Positions 15,511-25,003 of a DNA stretch of 44,466 bases are shown in pieces (position 1 is the stretch's first letter; each line of letters begins with the position of its first letter). This stretch comes from Planctomycetota bacterium (GTDB taxonomy: Bacteria; Planctomycetota; J058; JAJDCQ01): positions 1 through 44,466 of the forward strand of contig JAJDCQ010000076.1 of assembly GCA_029260755.1 (NCBI GenBank). The letters are read 5' to 3'. Below the pieces are notes generated by a model, which made no database searches, was not told the origin of the DNA, and saw only the letters and a program-made list of their open reading frames with translations. The translations under genes and the position numbers were made by a program.

Positions 15511-16888
15511 CTACTCGTCGTCGACGATGGGCCAGGCGACGACGAGGCCGGCGGCGGTGCCGGCGAGGATGAGGGCGCCGTCGTCCTCGACGCTCAGGCT
15601 CGTGACGGGGCCCCAGGCCGAGCCGTCGAGGCGGGCGACCTCGTCGCCCGAGGCGACCTCGATGATCCGGATGCTGCCGTCCGAGCAGCCGGCGAGGAGG
15701 TGTCGGCCGCCAGGGCCGCTTTCGACGACGCGGACGCCCGCGTCCAGATGAAACGTGCGGCTGACGGCGAGCCTCGCCGGGTCGAAGACGGTCAGTCGCC
15801 TCTTGCCGCTCGCGCTTGCGATCCAGGACCCGTCCGGTCCGGCGGCGAGACTCTCGCACCCCGGGAGGTCGATCTCGCCGAGCCTTGCGAGCGTTTCCCA
15901 GTCCAGAATGACGAGCCGATGATTGGCCATGAAGTCGAGCGCGCCGATTCGAGACCCGTCGCCCGAGACGATCACCTCCGAGATCGAGTTGGTCGTCAAC
16001 TGGGCACGCGCGATGACGCTGAGGTCGACGTCGCATCGCAGAAGCTGGCCGTCGTAGGTTCCGATGACGATCTCATCTCCATCGGGGGGGTACGCGGCGG
16101 ACGTGATCGCCGCTTTGGACTGGCTTCGAGTTGGCGCCGCTTCCTCGGAGCGCAGGTCGAACCGGAGGAGCTGGTTTCCCCGCCAGGCCATGACGTTGCA
16201 TCTGGGCCTTGAGGATCTCGACGGGGGTTCGGCCCTCGAAGGGGGGGCGTCCCGTCAGCGCGAAGTAGAGTGACGCGCCGAGACCGTAGATGTCGGCCGG
16301 TGGGCCGACATCCTCGAGGTCGCCCGCCGCCTGCTCGGGGGCGGAGAAGCCGACGGTTCCGACGAACAGCCCGGCATCCGTCAGCCCGGAGCGGAAGGTC
16401 GAGCCCGAGCACCGTCTTCCGTCGTCGTCGATGTAGCTGACGAGGCCGAAGTCCGTCAGGAGCGCGCTGCCCGGGGTGACGAGGATGTTGTCGGGCTTCA
16501 CATCACGGTGGAGAAGCCCGGCGCGGTGAGCGGCGTCGAGGGCACTCGCGATCTGCTCGACGATGCCGAGGGCCTGGTCGGGCCGGAGCTTCCCCTCGCG
16601 ATCGATGAGGTCCTGAAGCGACGCGCCCGGGACGAGGTCCATGACGATGTAGGGCGCGCCGCCCGCGTCCTCGCCGGCCTCGTAAACGGTCACGATCCCC
16701 GGATGGTCGAGCCTCGCGAGGACCCGGCCCTCCCGGGCGAACCGGCGCCGCGCCTTCTCGTTCGCGCCGGAGAGCAGCCGCTTGATCGCGACCTCGCGGC
16801 CGAGGCGGCGGTCGCGAGCCCGGAGGACCTCGCCGGAACCGCCGCGGCCGATGACCTCGAGCACGTCGTAGCCGGGGATCTCGTGCAC
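15511..16888 (-). pseudogene. broken Ser/Thr kinase-WD40 gene
   Basis: Two reading frames together make a damaged kinase-WD40 protein. From GTG 16888 a kinase domain has GRGGSGEVLRARD, K36, HRDVKPDN (127-134), DFG (146-148) and SAPEQA, and runs to about residue 231 (TPVEILKAQMQ). There it lacks the last ~35-40 residues of the C-lobe and continues out of frame to a stop at 16073. From about 16200 a second frame encodes WD40-type blades (YPPDGDEIVIGTYDGQLLRC, GPGGRHLLAGCSDGSIRIIE) ending at 15511. About 226 residues is too short for a full seven-blade propeller. A deletion that is not a multiple of three fits best; a lone 271-residue truncated kinase plus a separate WD40 gene from ATG 16191 is the alternative. 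Confidence 0.7.
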
Positions 16889-17020
16889 GGGGGGAGTATG
16901 ACGCGCTCGCCGTCCGGCCTGCTACCGAGCGCTCGCCGCAGGTCGCCCCATCATCAGGGATTGCGGCGGCCTGGTCCCCTTGCCATGCTGGCGGATCAGC
17001 CACTTCGGGGGTTCTCGACC

Positions 17021-18904
17021 ATGAGCCGCGCTCGTCTGTTCGTCACCCTGGCCCTCGGCGTCCTCGTCCTCGGGGTCGCCCTCGTACCGCCGGTCGAGCC
17101 GGCGCTCGAGCGGACGTTCGCTCGCGACGGTGAGACCGCGCTTCAGGCGGCCCGGCGGCTCGCCTCGGGGATCGATGCGGTCATCGAGCTCCGCCTGGAC
17201 GACGAGGGCATCTCGTCGAGCCCGCCGGCGAGCGAGGCGGCCTGGCTCCGCCGGATCTCGGTCGACCTGACGGGCCGGATCCCGAGCGCCTGGGAGGTGG
17301 TCGCCTTCCTCGAGAGCGACGCTCCCGACAAGCGCGAGAGGAAGGTCGAGGAGCTCCTCGGCAGCGAGGCGTGGGCGCGCTACCGCGCCTGGCAGCTCAC
17401 GGCCGCCTACATCGGGCGACGCCCGAGCGGCGGGGGCGGCGGGCGCGAGGCGCCGCTGCTGCTCCAGGCGTGGCTCGAGGGACGCCTCGCCGAGGGCGCC
17501 CGCTACGACGACATCGTCCGCGAGATCATCACGGCCGAGGGCTTCGTCGACGACAACGGGGCGGTCGCGTTCTACCTGCGCCACCCGACCCCGCCGGACG
17601 TCACCGGCGCCGTCAGCCGGCTCTTCCTCGGCACGCCGATCCAGTGCGCCCAGTGCCACGACCACCCTTACGCCGACTGGAGCCGCGAGCAGTTCTTCGG
17701 GATGACCGCGTTCTTCATCCGGACGAGCAACTACACCAAGCGGATCGACCCGCCGCCGATGCCGAAGGATCCGAAGAAGAACGGCATGAACAACGGCGGC
17801 ATGATGGGGAAGAAGAAGGCGCCGCCCCCGCCGAAGCGGGCCGAGGAGGTCGCCGCCGACCGCGTCCGCCGCATCAAGGAACGCATGCGCGAGAACGCCC
17901 GCTACGGGCTGCGCGACGACCGGAACACCGAGATCCGGATCCCGCAGGCGGGCGAGACCGACCGCGCGATGTTCGTCCGGGGCGCCCGCGCCGCGGCGCG
18001 ACCCGACGTGATCCCGCCCCAGTTCCTCTTCGCGCCGATCGCCAAGAAGGCCGCCCCCGAGGAGCAGGGCACCACGACCCGCGAGGCGCCCAAGGCGAGC
18101 CGCAAGAGCGACCCGAGCCGCCGGATCGAGTTCGCCGACCACCTCGCCGCGGAGGGGCGCGACCGCTTCGCGAAGGCGACCGTCAACCGCATCTGGAAGG
18201 AGATGTTCGGGCGCGGGATCGTCGACCCGGTCGACGACCTCGACCTCGGCGACAACACCCACCCCGAGCTGCTCGACCTCCTCGCGGCCGACTTCATCGC
18301 GAGCGACTACGACCTCCGTCACATCCAGCGGTCGATCGCCCTCTCCCGGACCTACCGCCGGTCCTCGAAGCGAACCGAGGGGAACGAGGACGACGAGACG
18401 ATGTTCAGCCGCTTCTACATGCGGCCGATGCCTCCCGAGGCGCTGATCGGGTCGATCCTGATCGCGACCGGCGCGATCGACGAGCACCTCGAGGCGGGGC
18501 GCGAGAAGCGCGGTCGCCACGCGGCCCTGAACGTCGGGCAGATCTACGACCTGAGCCAGCGCTTCACCTACGCCTTCGACGACGACGAGATGGGCGAGGC
18601 GCTCGACTTCGAGGCGTCGATCCCGCAGGCGCTCATGTTCCTCAACGGCTCGCTCGTGAACGACGGCGTCGAGCGCGGGATCGCCGAGCTGGTCGCGATG
18701 GACATGGCGGGGCTGCGCAACGACTCCGAGCGCGTCCAGCACCTGTACCTGCGAACCCTCTCGCGACCGCCGAGCCGCAAGGAGATGGCGCGCGCGTCGG
18801 CGCTCCTGAAGTCGGCCGGTCGGGCCGAGTACGCCCGTCAGGCCGCGTTCGAGGACCTCTTCTGGGCGCTGCTGAACTCGAGCGAGTTCTTCTTCAATCA
18901 CTGA
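17021..18904 (+). CDS. DUF1549/DUF1553 domain protein
   Basis: A 627-residue exported protein of the planctomycete DUF1549-DUF1553 family. The signal sequence covers about residues 1-28. The DUF1549 part includes WLRRISVDLTGRIPSAWEV and the haem-type motif CAQCHDHPYADW (C209, C212, H213), the conserved CxxCH of this family. The DUF1553 part includes FAKATVNRIWKEMFGRG, HPELLDLLAADFIASDYDLR and SIALSRTYRRSS. A His-free, Met/Lys-rich insertion (MPKDPKKNGMNNGGMMGKK) lies between them. No separate cytochrome c domain precedes DUF1549. ATG 17021 is chosen because it opens the signal sequence; ATG 16985 is in frame upstream. The DUF1501 gene begins 23 bp after the stop, the usual pairing. The biochemical function is unestablished. 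Confidence 0.92.
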   Translation: MSRARLFVTLALGVLVLGVALVPPVEPALERTFARDGETALQAARRLASGIDAVIELRLDDEGISSSPPASEAAWLRRISVDLTGRIPSAWEVVAFLESDAPDKRERKVEELLGSEAWARYRAWQLTAAYIGRRPSGGGGGREAPLLLQAWLEGRLAEGARYDDIVREIITAEGFVDDNGAVAFYLRHPTPPDVTGAVSRLFLGTPIQCAQCHDHPYADWSREQFFGMTAFFIRTSNYTKRIDPPPMPKDPKKNGMNNGGMMGKKKAPPPPKRAEEVAADRVRRIKERMRENARYGLRDDRNTEIRIPQAGETDRAMFVRGARAAARPDVIPPQFLFAPIAKKAAPEEQGTTTREAPKASRKSDPSRRIEFADHLAAEGRDRFAKATVNRIWKEMFGRGIVDPVDDLDLGDNTHPELLDLLAADFIASDYDLRHIQRSIALSRTYRRSSKRTEGNEDDETMFSRFYMRPMPPEALIGSILIATGAIDEHLEAGREKRGRHAALNVGQIYDLSQRFTYAFDDDEMGEALDFEASIPQALMFLNGSLVNDGVERGIAELVAMDMAGLRNDSERVQHLYLRTLSRPPSRKEMARASALLKSAGRAEYARQAAFEDLFWALLNSSEFFFNH

Positions 18905-18927
18905 GCCGAGCAACGGAGACCAGAGCC

Positions 18928-20289
18928 ATGCGTGACGACCAGGACCGCTGCTCGAGCAACTGCCACGGACGGACCGACGGGTCCGCCCTCGGGACGACCC
19001 GGCGCGACTTCTTCCGCCTCGTCGCGTCGGGCAGCGCGGGGCTCTTCCTCGCGAGCGGGCTCGACATCGCCGCCTGCTGGGCGGGCGACGACGAGGGCAC
19101 CAAGGCGCGCAAGGGCGGCCGGAAGAAGGGCGGCGGGGCGAAGCGTCCGCCCGCGACCAACCTGATCGTGCTCTGGATGGGCGGCGGCCCGAGCCAGCTC
19201 GACACCTGGGATCCGAAGCCGGGCCACGAGAACGGCGGGCCCTACCGGGCGATCAAGACGCCCGTCGACGGGATGCGGATCAGCGAGCACCTGCCGCGGA
19301 TGGCGGCGGTGAGCAAGGACATCGCGATCATCAACTCGCTCACCACGCGCGAGGGCAACCACGACCGCGGTCGCTATCTCCTCCACACCGGCTACGCGCC
19401 CGGCGGCGCGGTGAAGCACCCGAGCCTCGGATCGGTGATCTCGAGCGAGCTCGGCGACCCCGACGGCGCCATCCCCGACTACATTGCGATCGCGGGCGCC
19501 TCGCTCGGCGCGGGCTTCCTCGGCGTGCAGCACGAGCCGCTCATCCTCCGCGACCCCGGGCGGCCCGTCGATGATCTCGCCGCGCCGGCCGGCATCCAGG
19601 CGGATCGGTACCGCCGTCGGCTCGAGCTGCTGAAGGGGATGTCGAAGGACTTCGAGGAGCGTCGCGGGATGCCCGAGCCGGCGGCCGAGCGGCGCGCGGT
19701 GACCGACCGGGCGGTGCGCCTCATGCAGTCGCCGCTCATCACCGCGTTCGACCTCAAGCAGGAGAAGCCGAAGATCCGCGAGGCGTACGGCGACAACCGG
19801 TTCGGCCAGGGGTGCCTCCTCGCGGCGCGGCTGGTCGCCTCGGGCGTGCGGTGCGTCGAGGTGGCGCTCGGCGGCTGGGACACCCACCAGGAGAACTTCG
19901 AGCGCCTGAAGGGCCTCTCGGCGACCCTCGACCAGGGCTTCGCCACGCTCATCAGCGACCTGAAGCGTCGCGGGCTGCTCGACACGACGATCATCCTCTG
20001 GGCGGGCGAGTTCGGCCGCACTCCCAAGATCAACCCGAACGCCGGCCGCGATCACTTCCCGCGGGCCTGGAGCTGCGTCCTCGCGGGCGGCGGCCTCAAC
20101 ACCGGTCAGGTGATCGGCGCGACGAGCGCGGACGGGATGGAGGTCGCCGACCGCCCCGTGAAGGTGCCCGAGCTGATGGCGACCATCCAGAACCGGATGG
20201 GGATCGACCACGAGAAGACGCTGATCTCGCCGAACGGTCGCCCGATCGATCTCTCGGACAAGGGCGTGCCGATGCCCGAGCTCGTCTAG
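18928..20289 (+). CDS. DUF1501 domain protein
   Basis: A 453-residue protein of the DUF1501 family, related to the alkaline phosphatase/sulfatase fold. A twin-arginine leader is evident (TTRRDFFRLVASGSAGLFLA), so it is probably exported folded by Tat. Family signatures are LIVLWMGGGPSQLDTWDPKP, EHLPRMAAVSKDIAIINSLT, GNHDRGRYLLHTGY, VEVALGGWDTHQENF and TIILWAGEFGRTPKIN followed by GRDHFPRAWS. A Lys/Gly-rich linker (KGGRKKGGGAKRP) follows the leader. It pairs with the DUF1549 protein upstream. In planctomycetes such pairs are widespread and often multi-copy, with a suggested role in surface glycan or sulfated polymer use that is not proven. Confidence 0.93.
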   Translation: MRDDQDRCSSNCHGRTDGSALGTTRRDFFRLVASGSAGLFLASGLDIAACWAGDDEGTKARKGGRKKGGGAKRPPATNLIVLWMGGGPSQLDTWDPKPGHENGGPYRAIKTPVDGMRISEHLPRMAAVSKDIAIINSLTTREGNHDRGRYLLHTGYAPGGAVKHPSLGSVISSELGDPDGAIPDYIAIAGASLGAGFLGVQHEPLILRDPGRPVDDLAAPAGIQADRYRRRLELLKGMSKDFEERRGMPEPAAERRAVTDRAVRLMQSPLITAFDLKQEKPKIREAYGDNRFGQGCLLAARLVASGVRCVEVALGGWDTHQENFERLKGLSATLDQGFATLISDLKRRGLLDTTIILWAGEFGRTPKINPNAGRDHFPRAWSCVLAGGGLNTGQVIGATSADGMEVADRPVKVPELMATIQNRMGIDHEKTLISPNGRPIDLSDKGVPMPELV

Positions 20290-20297
20290 AGCTCGAT

Positions 20298-21662
20298 GTG
20301 ACCGAGCCCGGTCCCGCCACCACCGCCGGGCGACGCCGCGGGCGGGTGGGGCTGCTGATCGTCTTCGTCCTGCTCGTCGGCGGGATCGTGGGCCTCGTCG
20401 CCGCGTGGCGGAACGCCCGGGACGCGAGTGCGGCGCGCGCGGCTCGCGTGGCCGCCGAGCCCGACGCCTTCGTGTCGATGTCGGCGATGGGTCCAAGCCT
20501 CGAAGGCGACGCCGCCGTCCTCGTCCAGCGTGGGCTCGACGCGCTCCCCGACGTCCTCGATGAGGCGGAGCGGCACCCGCCGGGCTCGGCGGCTCGCTGG
20601 GCGCTCCTCGCCGTCGTCTGGCGGATGCTGCCTCGTCCGGAGGGCGGCGACGCGCTCGACGCGCTCGCCCCCGAGGTGGCCGACCGGATCGCGCGACTCG
20701 CCCTCGACTCGCTCCTCGCCGAGTCCGAGCGACGAGAGATGCCGATGGCCGCGTGGGTCGTTCTCGACCGGAGCAAACCCGACCTCGGATGGCTGGATGA
20801 GATCGTCGCGGCGGGCGACGCCGAGACGCTCCGGGCGCTCCTGCCGCACCTCGAGAGCCCTCGCGGACGGCTCGAGCAGATCGCCGCACGAATGCCGGCG
20901 ATCGCCGACGCCCTCGGCGCGGAGGCGGTGCCGCTGATGATCGGGTCGCTCCCCGCGAGCGATCGGGACGAGACGTGGAGGGCGCTCCTCGAGCACGATC
21001 CGGGCCTCCGGGCGACCGCCGCGGCCATGGAGGCCGACCCGGCTCTGTTCCGTCAGGTGCTCATGTCCCGCGGGACGACGATCGCGTACGGGGCCGGTCG
21101 GAGGCGCGCCCTGGCGCTCGTCGGGCCGCTCCTCGACGAGACGGGCGAGCCGTCGCGCTCCGCGCTGCTGACGGTCGGGTCGGGCGACTCCGACGAGCGG
21201 CACGCGATGCGGATCTGCGACCACGCGCTCGAAGCGGTCCGCATGCTGGCGGGCTCGCGACACGACCTGCCGGGCGTCGCCATCGCCCGGCGAGGCTCCG
21301 ATGCGGCGTGGGACGAGGCGCTCGCGGCGGCCCAGGCGTGGTGGCGGAAGCACCGCTCAGTCCTGGATGAGCTCGAGCTCGCGGACGAAGGGTGGATCGA
21401 GGTCCGCCTGAATATGGTCCAGACGGATCAGTTTCGGATCCACCTGGCCGGCGGCGGCTACCTCGGGTTCCAGGGACCCAAGCTCAGCTGGGGACCCGAG
21501 GCGGCGGGGAAGCGCCACCTCCGCTTCGAGGATCTCACGCGCGGACGCTCGGTCGAGGCCGAGATCGAGGTGCCGGTCGACGGCGCCGTCTTCGTGACCG
21601 TCGACTTCGACGCCGGGACGGTCGAGACCAGCTCTACGACGACCGGTCGAGCTCCTCGGTGA
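20298..21662 (+). CDS. membrane-anchored protein of unknown function
   Basis: A 454-residue protein I do not recognise. A basic N-terminus and one transmembrane helix (about residues 17-37, VGLLIVFVLLVGGIVGLVAAW) anchor a large alpha-helical domain that lacks cysteine clusters or catalytic motifs. The last ~90 residues look like beta-strands (QFRIHLAGGGYLGFQGPKLS). The GTG start lies 9 bp after the DUF1501 stop, making a three-gene operon. The final 29 bp overlap the 3' end of gatB on the other strand. Confidence 0.65.
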   Translation: MTEPGPATTAGRRRGRVGLLIVFVLLVGGIVGLVAAWRNARDASAARAARVAAEPDAFVSMSAMGPSLEGDAAVLVQRGLDALPDVLDEAERHPPGSAARWALLAVVWRMLPRPEGGDALDALAPEVADRIARLALDSLLAESERREMPMAAWVVLDRSKPDLGWLDEIVAAGDAETLRALLPHLESPRGRLEQIAARMPAIADALGAEAVPLMIGSLPASDRDETWRALLEHDPGLRATAAAMEADPALFRQVLMSRGTTIAYGAGRRRALALVGPLLDETGEPSRSALLTVGSGDSDERHAMRICDHALEAVRMLAGSRHDLPGVAIARRGSDAAWDEALAAAQAWWRKHRSVLDELELADEGWIEVRLNMVQTDQFRIHLAGGGYLGFQGPKLSWGPEAAGKRHLRFEDLTRGRSVEAEIEVPVDGAVFVTVDFDAGTVETSSTTTGRAPR

Positions 21663-23154
21663 TCAGCCGGCCGACCGTCTTCGGGTCGGCCTTGCCGCGG
21701 GTCGCCTTCATCACCGCGCCCATGAGCGACTTCGCCGCGTTCTTCTTGCCGGCCGCGTAGTCCTCGGCCGCCTTCGGGTTCGCGGCGATCGCGTCGCGGA
21801 CGTGGCCGAGGATCGCGTCGGTGTCGTCCATCGGCTTGAGGCCGAGCTCGTCGACGAGCTCGGCGGCCGGGCGGCCGGTCTCGAGCATCTTCGGGAAGAC
21901 CTTCTTCCGGGCCGCGTCCTTGGCGACGCCGCCCGCTTCGATGAGCTTCAGGAGCGCGGCGAGGGCGTCGGGGGTCACCGGCGAGTCGGCGATCGCGAGC
22001 TCGCGCTCATGGAGCGCCCCGAGGAGCAGGTTCATGACCCAGTTGGCGACCTCCTTCGCGTCGCCGTGCTTGCCCACCGTCTCCTCGAAGTAGTCGGCGA
22101 GGGCGCGCTCCGCGGTCAGGACGCCGGCGTCGTAGTCGGGGAGCGCGAGCGTTGCCACGAAGCGCCGCCGGCGGGTCTCGGGATCCTCGGGGAGGCTCGC
22201 GCGCAGCTCGTCGAGTCGCGCGGCCGTGATGACGATCGGGACGATGTCCGGCTCTGGGAAGTAGCGGTAGTCGTGGGCGTCCTCCTTGCTCCGCATGAGC
22301 GCCGTCCGCCCGCGGGCGTCGTCCCAGAGCCGCGTCTCCTGCGCGACGCTCTGGCCGGCTTCGATGGCGGCGATCTGCCGGCGGTGCTCGTGCTCGACCG
22401 CCTTCAGGACCGCGGCGGTCGAGTTGAGGTTCTTCACCTCGACGCGCTTGCCGAGGGTCGTCTCGCCGTCGCGGCGGACGCTGATGCTCGCCTCGAACCG
22501 GATCGAGCCCTCCTCCATCTTGCCGTCGCACACCTCGAGGTAGGCGAGGAGCCGGCGGAGCGCCTCCATGTACTCGCGCACCTCGTCGGTGCTGCGCAGG
22601 TCGGGGCCGGTGACGATCTCGGCGAGCGGGGTGCCGGCGCGGTTGAGGTCGACCAGCGTCGCGGTGCGGTCGCCGCCCTGGCGAGTCCCGGAAGGGTCGC
22701 CCCGAGGGACGAGGGGCGAAGCCTGAAGGAAGGGAGCATCACGGAGGTGGATGAGCTTCCCCGCGTCCTCCTCGAGGTGCACGTTGTCGATCGTGACGTG
22801 GCGCCCGCCGGGGAGGTCGAGGTGACCGTCGCGCCCGAGGCAGCGCGCGTCCTGGCTGATCTGGTAGTTCTTCGGCAGGTCGGGGTAGTAGTAGTTCTTC
22901 CGCTCGAAGCCGGTCTCGAGCTCGACGCGGCAGCGGAGGGCCAGCGCCGTCCGGGTGCACGCCTCGAAGGCCGCGCGGCTCGGCACCGGGAGCGTCCCGG
23001 GGAGGCCGAGGCAGACGGGGCAGGTCTGGGTGTTCGGCGGCGCGCCGAAGCGCGTCGAGCAGCCGCAGAAGAGCTTGGTCCGCGTCGCGAGCTGCGCGTG
23101 GACCTCGAGCCCGACGACGAGCTCCCAGCCGGTGAGGTCGGCGTCTGCCGTCAT
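21634..23154 (-). CDS. gatB: Asp/Glu-tRNA(Asn/Gln) amidotransferase subunit B
   Basis: A 506-residue subunit that activates the misacylated tRNA by phosphorylation and transfers ammonia from GatA. Signatures include GWELVVGLEVHAQL, a zinc site (C30, C32, C45, C48), KNYYYPDLPKNYQISQ, VHLEEDAGKL, LVDLNRAGTPLAEIV, SIRFEASISVR, GKRVEVKNLNS and YRYFPEPDI, with a GatB/YqeY tail. Residues about 138-163 form an extra loop between DAGKLIH and LVDLNRAG that is much longer than usual and is encoded by a dispersed repeat (22682-22737). The ATG overlaps the gatA stop by 4 bp. The 3' end overlaps the convergent gene by 29 bp. Confidence 0.96.
   Translation of the reverse strand: MTADADLTGWELVVGLEVHAQLATRTKLFCGCSTRFGAPPNTQTCPVCLGLPGTLPVPSRAAFEACTRTALALRCRVELETGFERKNYYYPDLPKNYQISQDARCLGRDGHLDLPGGRHVTIDNVHLEEDAGKLIHLRDAPFLQASPLVPRGDPSGTRQGGDRTATLVDLNRAGTPLAEIVTGPDLRSTDEVREYMEALRRLLAYLEVCDGKMEEGSIRFEASISVRRDGETTLGKRVEVKNLNSTAAVLKAVEHEHRRQIAAIEAGQSVAQETRLWDDARGRTALMRSKEDAHDYRYFPEPDIVPIVITAARLDELRASLPEDPETRRRRFVATLALPDYDAGVLTAERALADYFEETVGKHGDAKEVANWVMNLLLGALHERELAIADSPVTPDALAALLKLIEAGGVAKDAARKKVFPKMLETGRPAAELVDELGLKPMDDTDAILGHVRDAIAANPKAAEDYAAGKKNAAKSLMGAVMKATRGKADPKTVGRLITEELDRSS
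22682..22737 (+). repeat. dispersed repeat inserted in frame in gatB
   Basis: The element begins CGAGTCCCG, ends GAAGGAAGGGAGC and contains a 7-bp stem (TCGCCCC with GGGGCGA). Its two ends joined give the shorter repeat seen at 23160-23180 and 26414-26434. It encodes part of an extra GatB loop without a stop. Confidence 0.7.
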
Positions 23155-24653
23155 CCCCGGCTCCCTTCCTTCGGGGCTCGTCCGTCCGCCAGCGCGGGGC
23201 GCCGGGCGTGGTGGTCGGTCGCCCGCTGGAAAGCGTCGACGACGCGGAGGGCGTCGATCTCGCGGAACGGGCGCGCGGTCACCTGGAGCCCGATCGGCAG
23301 CCCATCGGCATCCGCCCCGCACGGCGCGCTGACGGCCGGGACGCCGGCGAGGTTCGCGCCGACGGTGAACGCGTCGACGGCGTACATCGTCAGCGGGTCG
23401 GTCAGCCGCTCGCCGAGCCGGAACGCGGTCACCGGGCTCGTCGGCCCGACGAGGACGTCGACCTCGTCGAGGGCCGCCAGCGTCTCGCGCCGGATGAGGC
23501 TGCGCACGCGCTGGGCGCGGAGGTAGTAGGCGTCGTAGTAGCCCGACGACAGGACGAACGTCCCGAGCATGATCCGGCGCTTCACCTCGGCGCCGAAGCC
23601 CTCGCTCCGGCTCGCGCTCATCATCTCGACGATGTTCTCGGTCCCCTCGGCGCGGTGGCCGTAGTGGACGCCGTCGTAGCGGGCGAGGTTGCTGCTCGCC
23701 TCGGCCGTCGAGATCACCTGGTAGCAGGCGATCCCGTGCGGCGTGAGGGGCAGGCTCACCTCTCGCACCGTCGCGCCGAGGTCGCGGAGCGTCGCGACGG
23801 CCGCCTCGACCGCGGCGCGGACGCCGTCGTCGCGGCAGAGGTCGAGATGCTCCCGCGGCAGGCCGACGCGCATCCCCTCGAGGCGCTCGGGCGCCGCCTC
23901 GAGGGCGGCGAGGTGCGCCTCCACCGGCTCGTCGGCGCTCGTCGCGTCGCGGCCGTCGTGTCCGGCGATCGCGTCGAGGGCGAGGGCCGCGTCGCGCGCG
24001 TCTCGGGCGAACGGGCCGATCTGATCGAGCGATGAGGCGAACGCGATCAGGCCGAACCGGCTGACCCGGCCGTAGGTCGGCTTCAGCCCGGTCACGCCGC
24101 AGAGCGAGGCCGGCTGCCGGATGGAGCCGCCGGTGTCGCTCCCGAGCGCGAGCGGCGCCGCGCCGACGCAGACGGCGGCCGCCGAGCCGCCGCTGCTCCC
24201 GCCCGGGACGCGCGCCTCGTCCCATGGGTTTCGAGCGGGGTGAAGACCCGAGTTCTCGGTCGAGCTCCCCATCCCGAACTCGTCGAGGTTGGTCTTGCCG
24301 ATCACGACCGCGCCCGCTGCCTCGAGGCGCTCGACCACCGTCGCCGAGTAGGGCGGCGCGAAGCCGGCCAGGATGCGCGAGGCGGCCGTCGTCACCATCC
24401 CCCGGGTGCAGATGTTGTCCTTCACCGCGATCGGGACGCCGGCGAGGGGCCCCGGGTCCTCGCCGCGGGCGAGGGCGGCGTCGAGCTCGCCGGCCCGGGC
24501 GCGGGCGGCCTCGGCGGCGATGATGGTGAAGGCGCCCAGGCGGGGCTGCGCCGCCGTGGCGCGGGTGAGGTGGGCATCGATGACGGAGGCCGCGGTGACC
24601 TCGCCCTCGCGGACGCGGCGGGCGATCTCCCGGGCAGAGCTCTCGTCGGCCAT
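23151..24653 (-). CDS. gatA: Asp/Glu-tRNA(Asn/Gln) amidotransferase subunit A
   Basis: A 500-residue amidase-signature glutaminase that supplies ammonia to GatB. The Ser-cisSer-Lys triad is present: K78 (PIAVKDN), S153 (PGGSSGGSAAA) and S177 (GSDTGGSIRQP). Further signatures are GKTNLDEFGMGSS and GLKPTYGRVSRFGL. The last residues (GRAPKEGSRG) are encoded by a short dispersed repeat at 23160-23180 that runs to the stop. The TGA overlaps the gatB ATG (ATGA), so the subunits are translationally coupled. Confidence 0.96.
   Translation of the reverse strand: MADESSAREIARRVREGEVTAASVIDAHLTRATAAQPRLGAFTIIAAEAARARAGELDAALARGEDPGPLAGVPIAVKDNICTRGMVTTAASRILAGFAPPYSATVVERLEAAGAVVIGKTNLDEFGMGSSTENSGLHPARNPWDEARVPGGSSGGSAAAVCVGAAPLALGSDTGGSIRQPASLCGVTGLKPTYGRVSRFGLIAFASSLDQIGPFARDARDAALALDAIAGHDGRDATSADEPVEAHLAALEAAPERLEGMRVGLPREHLDLCRDDGVRAAVEAAVATLRDLGATVREVSLPLTPHGIACYQVISTAEASSNLARYDGVHYGHRAEGTENIVEMMSASRSEGFGAEVKRRIMLGTFVLSSGYYDAYYLRAQRVRSLIRRETLAALDEVDVLVGPTSPVTAFRLGERLTDPLTMYAVDAFTVGANLAGVPAVSAPCGADADGLPIGLQVTARPFREIDALRVVDAFQRATDHHARRPALADGRAPKEGSRG
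23160..23180 (-). repeat. short dispersed repeat at gatA 3' end
   Basis: On the minus strand the 21-bp repeat begins CGAGCCCCGAAGG and ends AAGGGAGC. It forms the GatA C-terminus. Related copies lie at 22682-22737 and 26414-26434. Confidence 0.65.
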
Positions 24654-24658
24654 CGCGG

Positions 24659-25003
24659 CTACTCGAGGACGGCCGGGACGCGGAACGCGCCCTCGTCCTC
24701 GGGCGCGCCGGCGAGCCCGGGCGCGTTGCGGAGCGCCTCGGCGACGGGGAGCGAGGGGCGCGGCTCATCCTCGCGGAGCGGTCGCGTCGCGCCGGCCGGT
24801 CCGGTGTAGGGGGAGGCGGCCGGGTCGTCGACCTCGGCCAGGTGATCGACGAGCTCGAGCATCCGCGCGAGGTGCGCCGTCATGGCGGTCGACTCGTCGT
24901 CGGTGAGGCGGAGGCGCGCGAGGAGCGCGACGCGGTCGACGAGCGCCCGATCGACGGTCACCGAGGCGGGGTCGGTCACGGGCTCGGCCACGGGCTCGGC
25001 CAC
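24659..25003 (-). CDS. gatC: Asp/Glu-tRNA(Asn/Gln) amidotransferase subunit C
   Basis: A small subunit of about 114 residues that wraps around GatA and stabilises the complex. The family core is RVALLARLRLTDDE then MLELVDHLAEVD and a PLREDEP motif near the end. The first residues contain a short duplication (AEPVAEPV), and several GTG codons are in frame (25003, 24991, 24961), so the true start may lie up to 14 residues in. It is 5 bp from gatA, so gatCAB is one operon. Confidence 0.9.
   Translation of the reverse strand: MAEPVAEPVTDPASVTVDRALVDRVALLARLRLTDDESTAMTAHLARMLELVDHLAEVDDPAASPYTGPAGATRPLREDEPRPSLPVAEALRNAPGLAGAPEDEGAFRVPAVLE

Noticed and set aside
16073..16191. Programmed frameshift joining kinase and WD40 frames
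   Set aside because: The kinase C-lobe end is missing as well as the frame being shifted, so slippage alone would not restore a normal protein.
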